Shown here in pieces: positions 10,450 to 18,545 of a DNA stretch of 64,000 nt. The stretch covers positions 4,771,001-4,835,000 of the forward strand of contig CM048850.1 of NCBI GenBank assembly GCA_026545225.1. The letters run 5' to 3'. Each line of letters starts with the position of its first letter. Within the stretch, counting starts at the first letter, position 1. A program made the position numbers and the translations under genes. The DNA is from Cornus controversa. Lineage: Eukaryota > Streptophyta > Magnoliopsida > Cornales > Cornaceae. The notes below the pieces were generated by a model. It saw only the letters and a program-made list of their open reading frames with translations. It did not search any database and was not told where the DNA came from.

Positions 10450-12531
10450 TGTAAAGACCTTGACAATTTTTGATCAATTTTTCTTTTTCTTTTCATTTGT
10501 TGAGATATAAGTGATATAAATTATTATATGCGTGTTTTCAATGAGAAATATACGTTTGGGGACTTGTACGAGGGTCCAGAGAAGTTTTGGGAACTTTTGG
10601 TTCAATTTGAGATTTACGGGTCAGTGGGGCCCAGGATGTGGGTCGAGTGGGCTCTGGAAACTGGATATTTTTTAAAAAATATTTATCTTTTAGATTTAAT
10701 TATTTAAAATATTAGAAGGAGCAAGGAATAAATTTTGGAACCGTAGAAGTTTTTAGAATTGAAAACCGAGGCCAGAAAGGTACGTTAAGTGACTAGGGGC
10801 ACTTTGGTAATTTGGCGAGGCTATGGCTATAAATAGCTAAAAAATAATTCAGACACTCATTCTCTCTCTAACAGCTGACAAAGAGACTCTTTCTCTTCTC
10901 TCTACACTTCTAACATGTAGTAATGTGATCAGAAATGTTATATATGGTTATTTGGCATGTTGTGTAAAAAAATGTGAAAGAATTATACATGTTATGGGTG
11001 TATATGTGAACGTGACACCTACGTGTTTGATTAATTGCCTGAATGAGCATGAATTGTTGTCAAGTATGTTTTATTGTTGAGATAGATACTTTGATATGAC
11101 AAGATGTGGACATGAGCATGGAAACATGAATTTTCCATGCATTGCATATACATAACTATGAGGGTGTATGTGAGAGGGAGTAGGAACACCGAATGGACCG
11201 ATTAAGGAGTTCGATTATAAAATTGGATGGACCGACTATGGAGTTCGTGTGTTCAAAGGAAGAGGAACAGAATAACGGATGAACCGTTATAGGAGTCCGA
11301 ATTCGAGGTCGTGTGTGTGTGTGTAGGACATATGGGAGGAACATGGCCCTATGCATACCAATACATGATGTATGACATGGATATTAGAATGTGAACTTGT
11401 GCCTAACATGATTATGTGATATATGTGTGTAACATGATTATGTTGTACACGGTATTCACAAAACTTTAGGAATTGTGTTTTAGACATTTCTACTGAGCAT
11501 GCAAGACCTCATCCCACGTATATTAACTCTTTTCAAGACATGTCAAGGAGATAGTGAAGTCTCTCTAACAATGAGTTGGTATGGAGTGTAGCTAGATTTC
11601 TTTTGAGAGCCTTTAGTATTTAATTTTGATATGTATGTCTGGGATGTGGACTAAATGTATCTTTTGGCCATGTATATATTATTTTGATGATTTTGAAAAC
11701 TTATGGATGAATATGTCTTTTGATTATATGCTTATAAGGATTTGGAAATGAATGAATGCATAGAATTGCTCGTTTAAAGCATTTATGAGCAATCTTTTAT
11801 TTATGTAATTATGTTTGAGAAAATGGTATACAATGAACCATTTTCATTTATGCATGTATGATAATTGTGGAAGTAGTGGAGATAAGGAAATGGTGAGTTT
11901 GGATGTTCATTTGAGCTATGAGTGTTATATGATGTATATTGAGGTTTAAAGATAGACATTTGCAGGTTTAGGAGAGTTTCAGTCGGCTAAACCATCCTTC
12001 CGCCAACCAAAACTAGGAGATCCTGAGAGTATGTAATTGCAGGGACCTGTTTCAATAGACCGAAGGATCATTTTAGCAGACCAAAATACATCCTCCAGCC
12101 AACAGAAACAATTACCTAGCCAGCCGATGAACTGCCTAAGTTTTAGTTGACTGGTGGGACGTCCATAATTCAACCAAAACCTGAAGATGGGCCAATTAGG
12201 TACTATTGTGCAGTGGGAGTTGGGGATGAGTATACGAGGGGCCTAGGGTATGTACCATGACACAACAGTGAGTACGTAAGCTAGATTTCTCATGCGTATG
12301 ATGGTTAAATGTTGGGTTAGTGTTCAAGTGTCCCACGTAGGGACTTATGATGAATTATTTAAGCTTCCATGAGTTAGGATTGATGGTTCGTATTGAAGCA
12401 AAGGGTGATAAATGATAATTTCCATGGTTGTTCAGGTTGTGGGATGACGATCGGGCAATCATGACACCTCACAACCCGGAGTTTGGGCTCAGACTGAGGG
12501 TGTTCCAGTGGTCTGAATTTGGAGTGTGACA
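10450..12531 (+). mobile_element. G1 3' LTR
   Basis: It begins TGTAAAGACC after the polypurine tract and ends at GGAGTGTGACA (2082 bp). The first 450 bp align in order with the other Tekay-like LTRs (the phrases around AAGTTTTGGGAA, GTACGTTAAGTGAC and a CTATAAATAG-type promoter at about 10830). A hairpin-type region lies at 11180-11300 and an AGCCGAC/GCCAACC-type word cluster at 11970-12180. The 5 bp after it (TTGAT) should be the TSD, but the partner is outside the window. Confidence 0.8.
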
Positions 12532-12972
12532 TTGATGTGCAGCTTATGTTGCACATCATTATTTTTGAATGGCTCAGATTGATTTCATTCAAAGGTTCTT
12601 TCTTCACTTGCACTTTAACACCATTTTAAGGGCTAGGATTGATCCAAAAGTGTGTAACTTTTGCCACTTTTTCAATCTAGTGGTCCACTTTTGTCCTACA
12701 AATTTTCACAATTCTCTCTAATTTAATGGACCACATTCATTCTTGTAAAATTAATGACTAAGATTGAGCAAGACTAAAATTGTAACTTGACACTTTCTAA
12801 TCCAATGTTCACACTTAGTCTTCCAAATCCAATGGTGGAGATGTCGTAGAGAAGCCCCTCTTTGACTATAAATAGAGGCCTTCTCTTCACATTTCAAGCA
12901 CACCTTACACTCTCTACAAGACTCTATCTTTCTCTTTAGAGTCTTAAAACTCTCTTTTTTTCTCTCTCTCTC
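12532..12972 (+). other. Orphan promoter-like fragment, probably LTR-derived
   Basis: It starts TGATGTGCA at 12533 and has the inverted partner TGCACATCA 17 bases after the start, giving a 9-bp hairpin. A TATA box (TATAAATA, 12867-12874) and a long CT-rich leader (12900-12968) follow on the plus strand. The layout resembles the promoter half of a copia-type LTR, but no second copy exists in the window. It ends where minus-strand C1 reverse transcriptase codons begin. It may be the edge of an element truncated by rearrangement; its origin is unknown. Confidence 0.4.
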
Positions 12973-13806
12973 TATATAGTCTATAGCATCACTGAAGTGA
13001 TTGAACTTCTTGAGAACTTTCTCAATGTAACAAGACGAGTGAGAGTGAATCCTTGTTAAGATCTCAGAATCTTGATTCTCAAAATCACATCAACCTCTCC
13101 TAGATCTTTCATGTCAAAGGTTGAAGTTCGAAACTTCTTTACCTCTATGACACTCTCAATGTCAGTCCCAAAAATGAGCATGTCGTCAACATAGAGGCTG
13201 ACAATGACACCTGAGTTTCCTTGGAGCCTACTAAAGATACAAATATTTGCATTATTAATCACAAAACCATCAGATATCATCACTTTTAAAACTTCTCTTG
13301 CCACTATTTCGGAGCTTGCTTTAAGACATAAAGTGACTTAATTAATTTGTAAACTTTATATTCTTGTCCATGAATGATAAATCCCTTAGGTTGATCTATA
13401 TAAATTTCTTTTTCTAGATCACCATTGATGAAGGAGTCTTCACATCCATTTGGTGAATAATGAAATTAGTTATAGTAGCTTTGGCAATCAAAAATCTTAT
13501 GGAAGTTAGTCTAGCAATAGGAGCAATAGTGTCAAAGTAGTTAATTTTCTTTTTCTATCTAAATCCTTTAGCTACCAATCTATCTTTGTACTTATCCAAT
13601 GTACCATCTTTCCAATATCCATTTTCAACCAATCGGTTTACAACCAGGAGGAAGATCCACAAAAATCCAAGTGTTTTTAGACATAATTGAGTGCATTTCA
13701 TCGAAAATGAAGCAACGTGTGAGGATATAGCCTCAAAATAAGTTTTAGGATCATTCTCAAGCATGAGAATATAGAAGTCTAATCCAAAATTTTTTTGGCT
13801 TAGCAA
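12973..13806 (-). pseudogene. C1 reverse transcriptase, broken
   Basis: The minus-strand frame 13555-13806 ends in L-V-A-K-G-F-R, the conserved start of copia RT. The frame 13056-13304 holds the active-site box Y-V-D-D-M (13179-13193 on the plus axis), intact, and D-M-K-D-L-G-E. After a frameshift near 13050 the thread continues as E-K-V-L-K-K-F-N to 12973 and stops abruptly. The connection between the two pieces is degraded. It would copy element RNA into DNA; it is not functional here. Confidence 0.8.
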
Positions 13807-14608
13807 CTCTGGAGCTCCTTCTTGGTTCTACTTCTTGTAAAACTATAGAGGCTTTCCTCTAATATAACATTCTCTTTCATTTTTGATTTGTTTCTTTGAA
13901 AAAATATTTTCAAAAAAATTTGCATGAATAGACTCAATAATTGTATGAGGCCAATGAGTCTCTAGATTCAAGAATTTGTAAGATTTATTATTTATTGAAT
14001 AACCAATAAAGACACAAACAATGCCTCTATTACCAATCTTTGACATTTGTTACTGGTAATCTAACATGAGCTAAGTAGCCCTGAATTCTAAAATAACCAA
14101 TATTCAACTTCCTACCTTTCCATACTTGGAGTTGTGTTGGTTTCTTATGCGGAACTCTATTAAGAATATGACAAGCAGGTAATAGAGCTTCCACCCACAA
14201 TTTTCAAGTAAGCCTGAACTCATAAGCATAGAGTTCACTATGTCTATCAGAGTCCTGTTCTTCTTTTCAGTAACTCCATATTGGTGAGAAATGTAAGAAG
14301 CTGTGAGTTGCTTCTCGATTTGACAGAGTTGTTGAAACTCTAATTTGATGTATTCTTCTCCTCTATCAGATCAAATAACTTTGAAGTTTGAGTCATGTTA
14401 TTTTTCAACTTCAGCTTTGTACACCTTGAATTTTTCTAAGGTCTCATCCTTAGTCTGTAAAGGATAAACATATGTATATCTTGAACAATCATTAATAAAT
14501 GTGATAAAGTAATGTTTTTTGCCAAGTGACAAAATTCCATTTCACATATATTAGTATGGATCAATTATGATAGAGTAGATATTCTCTCTATGGATTTGAA
14601 GTAATTTT
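13807..14608 (-). pseudogene. C1 integrase core and C-terminal region, degraded
   Basis: Reading minus, recognisable pieces include E-K-K-N-R-T-L-I near 14260 (family: ...AERKNRTL). Near 13985-14020 come V-F-I-G-Y-S and then K-F-L-N-L-E-T in the open piece 13843-14046, corresponding to the C-F-I-G-Y and Y-R-x-L-D-L-E motifs that follow the copia integrase core. The rest is interrupted by stops and shifts. Confidence 0.65.
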
Positions 14609-14875
14609 TTAAATAATTTTGCACTTACTACAAATCATACATTGATCCATATGGGTTTTATGACAAATGTTGATTAACCCTTGGTTAACCATTTGATTAA
14701 TGGACTTAAAATTCATGTGTCCTAGCCTACCATGCCATAAATCAATAGACTCGACAATATAAGTAGAAATAATTCTATTCTCAATGTTAAGTTTAATCAT
14801 ACCGTTGGTAGCATAGTTTTTTTCCACAAATACGCCATTCTTGGATAGGATGAAATTGTCAGACTCAAAAACCAT
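14609..14875 (-). pseudogene. C1 GAG-pre-integrase zinc domain
   Basis: An 88-residue open piece. Residues about 47-55 read L-W-H-G-R-L-G-H-M-N, the hallmark of the copia GAG-pre-integrase domain, and C-M-I-C near the end completes the H-x-H-x-C-x-C zinc finger. It binds zinc at the N-terminus of integrase. The piece ends at a stop where the integrase core should begin. Confidence 0.85.
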
Positions 14876-14910
14876 CCTGATTTCATGCTTTGATTGAAGG
14901 GTTCTAAAGA

Positions 14911-15159
14911 CTAAATTCTTGCGAACGTCAAGAACATGCAGTACATCTTTAGAGTAATCACCTTTCTAGATATCAACTTTAACTCCACCATTCCATTAGC
15001 TACAATCTTGGAGGATGAATTTTCCATGAACATTGACATTCCATCCCCCACTATTTTGTAGGTTTTCAAAGAGTTATGATCTGCAACGATGTGAAGAGTT
15101 GCTCCAGTATCGATCCACCAATATATACTATTTTTGATAACGAAAGCTTCAGTAACCAC
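14911..15159 (-). pseudogene. C1 aspartic protease
   Basis: An 82-residue open piece with W-W-I-D-T-G-A-T near residues 13-20, the copia protease active site (D-T/S-G-A). The preceding T-I-V-V-T-E-A matches the short linker after the gag zinc knuckle. It separates gag from the pre-integrase domain, as expected for Ty1/copia order. Confidence 0.8.
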
Positions 15160-15597
15160 AATAGTTAACTTTTCCTTTGTCTCCTTCTTCTAACTCTTGT
15201 TATTGGTGTTATGTTTTCTACAATCTTTATAAAAATAACCGATCTTGGGACAATAGTAGCACTATTTGTCTTTCACATTCGCACTAGCGCTAGAGCACTT
15301 TTTAAAGCTTTCAGAAGATTTGGTTCTCAAATCATTCTTCTTATGTTGATTTATCTTGATAGTTTTCTTGTCAAACCTTTCCTTAACAACATGAGCTTTC
15401 ACTATTGTTTCTTTAGATCGTACTTGACATCATGATTTCTAGTTTCTTCTTAGTGCTCTAGGGTCATATCTTCCTTTTTATGCAAGAGTTTATTATGAAA
15501 ATCCTTCTTAGATGAAATAAATTTTGTAATAATTTCTCATCAATAGACATTCCAAGAACTATAAAGTCATTTGCTATGAGTTAAAACTCATGTACTC
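15160..15597 (-). pseudogene. C1 gag C-terminal half with zinc knuckle
   Basis: Reading minus, the gag thread runs H-E-F then a stop, I-V-L-G-M-S-I-D-E-K, a basic region, and a knuckle with C-Y-Y-C followed by K-D-C, where the expected His is Tyr. Several stops occur, including one just before C-Y-Y-C. The 5' half lies beyond G2 at 42206-42628. The TSD candidate for G2 is TACTC at 15593-15597. Confidence 0.7.
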
Positions 15598-15948
15598 TGT
15601 AGAGACTGGATCCAGTTTTGACCGGTTTTTATTTTATTCATCATTTTTGTCATAAATGCATTTTAAATGATGTTTAGGATGTTTTGAATGTGAAAAACAT
15701 GTTTGAAAACTTGTTTAGAGGTTCTGAGAAGTTTTGGGAGCGTTTGAGTGAATTTGAGAAATTTGGGTCGTCGGGTGAGCTCAGGAATCCAAATTTTTTT
15801 TGAAAAATAATTATTTTTGGTTTAAAATCAAATGAAATGTTTAAAGAGTTAAGAAAGTGATTACGGAGCCGTAGTCACTTATGAAATAAAAAATGAAATC
15901 GGGAGGGTATGTTAAGTGGCCTGGGGGCATTTTGGTCAATTCACATCC

Positions 15949-15967
15949 TAGATATTATAAATATCTA
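15949..15967 (+). promoter_or_regulatory. Palindromic TATA box of G2 LTR
   Basis: TAGATATTATAAATATCTA is a perfect dyad of two 8-base arms around a central ATA, and its centre reads TATAAATA. The same 19 bases recur in the 3' LTR at 26209-26227, and shortened versions sit at the same place in the other Tekay-like LTRs (for example about 29817-29836). It lies about 350 bp into the LTR and is the likely core promoter. Confidence 0.6.
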
Positions 15968-16572
15968 ACGTTGAGAATCCCAGTCCCCTCTTCATTTCGG
16001 AGGCCGTGGGCATAGATTCGGAAGTTACCGGTGAATGACAACTTTTAGTACGAGTCAAGGGCTTCAGTTTGAACAGAACAATCTTGAATTTTAGTAAGGT
16101 AGAACTTAGAGGAATTCTTGAAAATTGCTAGAAGAGCCTTCAAATTTGAGGTAGGGGTGTTTCTTCCGTCTTACTCATCGATTCTAGGGTTTTGGTAAGC
16201 TTGGGAAGGTTTTGGTTGTGCTAACATGTATGGAGTGTGTTAAGGTTGAGTAATTTGATATTTCCCTTTTCCTTGTGTGTTTAAACATGCTATTTTGGTT
16301 CATATTGTGATATATGATGAATTGAATGATTATGCATGAAATGCACATAAAATGAGGACATATTAGCTATGTTTAGTGTTGTATGCATATGTGAGTGTTA
16401 TGCATGTGTTGGAGCATATATGTGGTTATATGAAAGATGTATAGAGGTAATGCATGCTAAAACTAAGGTAGCAAGAATGTGCATTAATGAGCATGAGAAA
16501 CGTATGTTATGTGAGGTATACGCATCTTATGAGAGTGTAAATGTGTATATTGGAGTATTGTCCATGTGTATC

Positions 16573-16830
16573 ATATGTGGAAGTCGGAGATGTCCAACCA
16601 TGTGTTGAAGTGGTGAGTATATCCACATTGGGATGATCGCTAGAGATGTCCAACCATACCCCAAGTTTAGTGATCATCGGAGTTGCCCAATCACAAGTGC
16701 AAAGCTTATATAATGCCATAAATGTATGATCGTTGGAGTTACCCCATCATACAAATGTCGTCAGAGTTGACCAACACTTGGGTGTCGTTGGAGTTGCCCA
16801 ACATCACATGATCGTCAGAGTGGACCAATT
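16573..16830 (+). repeat. Array of small hairpins with conserved loop (G2 5' LTR)
   Basis: About seven units share a loop like TCGGAGTTGCCCA but have different flanking arms that pair with each other. Examples are GTGAT...ATCAC (about 16656-16695), GTATGAT...ATCATAC (16724-16752) and CATGAT...ATTATG (about 16807-16830). The arms change from unit to unit while staying complementary. Homologous arrays are at 40695-40948 and 30627-30948. Confidence 0.75.
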
Positions 16831-17464
16831 ATGTCTATGTATCAGATTATGACCGAATAAGACATAAATATCTTGATGTCTACGTGTTTTGACTGCTAAG
16901 CATGACGTATGGACTAAATACGTGTTTATTGAATTTCATTTGTGAATTGTTGAACATGGGAACATTAATATATGTTATATAGTGTAGTGAAATCATCGTT
17001 ACATAACATATAGGTCAGTGTTGGGTCGATGCCTAGGCAAGTTGGGGCATTCCTACTGAGCTCGTTGATTTACTCACCTCTCTTCCGCCAAACCTTTTAC
17101 AGATAAGGCACCAATAACAAATGGCACATGAGCACCCAAGTGGAATCCCCTTGTGGCACTTTGGATTTATTTTGAATATTGGGTATGTGGGTATCTATGC
17201 CGACTTGTGGCATGTTGATTTTATTGTAATTGTAGTTATAGGTGAATTAATAGTACTTTTGGACCGTATACATGTAATTCATATGATGACTATGAACTTG
17301 GGAAGCCATATCAATGAATTGTACGTTTTGGATCAAATGTATGAAATCTATGATTTAGAGAATTTCATTTATGTTTTCATGTTTGTGAATGGAATTATAG
17401 CTTTGCAACATGTTTGGATGTGAAATGTGTAAGTATAGTGTACACTTATGAATTTTACAAAAAT

Positions 17465-17775
17465 TGCATTCAAAAGATTACGATGTATCGTAATCCCTAT
17501 TACGATGCATCAAAATCCAGCAATGTATCGTTAGACCTATAATGGTGTATCGTAATTGTGTTAGAGATTGGGTTAGAAAAATAGGGATTTTTGAAGGATG
17601 TTACGCAATATCTGCGATGCATCGTACATCATGATGGATCATAACTAGAAAGACAATGTATCATAATTCCATATGAAAATTGAGTTAAAAAATAGAACTT
17701 TTTGTAAGATGTTACGCAACATCTACGATGCATCGTAAATGGCGATGCATTGTAACCAACATTATGATGTATCAT
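17465..17775. repeat. Cluster of ACGATGCATCGT-like palindromic words
   Basis: About twelve degenerate copies of a 12-14 base palindrome (consensus TACGATGCATCGTA) are spaced 15-60 bp apart. The same cluster appears in the 3' LTR at about 41565-41880. Other LTRs carry different words in the equivalent position. Confidence 0.85.
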
Positions 17776-18117
17776 AATGCATAGTTGTGTTGGATATTTA
17801 GGTGTGTTTAGACAAGTGTGTGAGGTCAAGTATGGGACCCAATGAGAATGGTTGATGTTGAGTTGAACACGCATGTGAGTGTGTGTACGTAATTAAGCTT
17901 CCGTTGTATTTGAGATTAGAGATAGTGCATTGAGATTTGATGCACGGTCTCGCCCTCGAGATTCAGACGTAGAGACGAAGTCTCCGGTGATACATATTTC
18001 AAGGCATGATAACTTGGTATCAAGATATGATATCATAGTGAGATTGTAATTAGGAATGTGGATTTGTGACTTAATCACCCTTGGTCTCTGGGAGTAGGAA
18101 ATCGGGGTGTGATAAAT

Positions 18118-18135
18118 TGGTATCAAAGCAACTGG
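18118..18135 (+). other. G2 primer-binding site (initiator tRNA-Met type)
   Basis: TGGTATCAAAGC lies 3 bases after the LTR end and is complementary, with one mismatch in the first 12 (TGGTATCAGAGC), to the 3' end of plant initiator tRNA-Met. This primes minus-strand DNA synthesis and fixes the 3' boundary of the 5' LTR at 18114. Confidence 0.8.
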
Positions 18136-18361
18136 GTTTGAATACCTGATGACGAATGGTGATAATTTGATTATGTGTTTATTTGAGAATAAGGATTTAG
18201 ACGTGAGATTTATGAATTGCTTATGTGAAACATGATTAATTGCTTACACCCTTATAACATGCTAATTGTGGATTGAATTGACATTGTGTTGTGTAAGTAT
18301 GGTGAGATTTGTATGAAGATGTATACTTGGTGTTAAATCTTCTTGTAATGTATATAACAAG

Positions 18362-18545
18362 ATGCCACCATGAAGAGCTCGCAGAAAAGCAACTGCAATA
18401 GCTCTAATTGATAGGGAGCAATTTATGCACGACATGGTTTCAACCATGCAGCAAATTGCGAGGGAAACACAAAAGGAAACTCAGGCTCAACCTAGAGCCG
18501 CTCCTAGTAGAGTGATGATGGCTTTGGGACATGTCAAGAAACATA
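18362..18545 (+). pseudogene. G2 gag N-terminus, interrupted by a transposon
   Basis: The ATG at 18362 starts M-P-P, then a TGA where the family has Arg, then R-A-R-R-K. The M-P-P-R-R start is usual for Tekay/Del gag, so the stop is probably a CGA-to-TGA change at a CpG. The frame then runs through H-D-M-V-S-T-M-Q-Q to K-K-H, where the TIR element begins at 18546. It resumes at 21374. Confidence 0.75.

Larger units (their letters stand above)
400..12531 (+). mobile_element. G1: decayed Ty3/gypsy (Tekay/Del-like chromovirus), 5' end outside window
   Basis: The domain order gag, protease, reverse transcriptase, RNase H, integrase, C-terminal chromodomain-like tail, polypurine tract and 3' LTR is that of Ty3/gypsy. 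The long LTR and the tail ending in a K-T-I-P-L-V-K-V-L-W motif point to the Tekay/Del chromoviruses; the clade is inferred from memory of the family. The element is broken by solo LTRs at 464-2894 and 6901-10103, probably also by the LTR at 1-399, and by many stops and frameshifts. Its 5' LTR and the gag start lie left of the window. Removing the insertions leaves about 6.5 kb here. Confidence 0.85.
15598..18114 (+). mobile_element. G2 5' LTR
   Basis: It starts TGTAGAGACTGG and ends GGGGTGTGATA just before the primer-binding site (2517 bp). Inside are a TATA box in a palindrome (15949-15967), a hairpin array (about 16570-16830), a cluster of TACGATGCATCGTA-like words (17465-17775) and a false LTR-end/primer-site junction (18001-18024). 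A 100-codon open frame at 17121-17423 matches one in the 3' LTR but shows no sign of protein constraint. Confidence 0.9.

Noticed and set aside
16369-16608. 79-codon open frame rich in Cys and Met
   Set aside because: Lies in G2 LTR sequence made of ATGTGTATG-like simple repeats and overlaps the hairpin array; no homologue recognised.
17121-17423. 100-codon open frame in the G2 5' LTR, also open at 41226-41627 in the 3' LTR
   Set aside because: The two copies differ by many amino-acid changes with no sign of constraint, the equivalent stretch of the solo LTR at 29460-32415 has a stop, and LTRs rarely code. Shared openness follows from shared descent.
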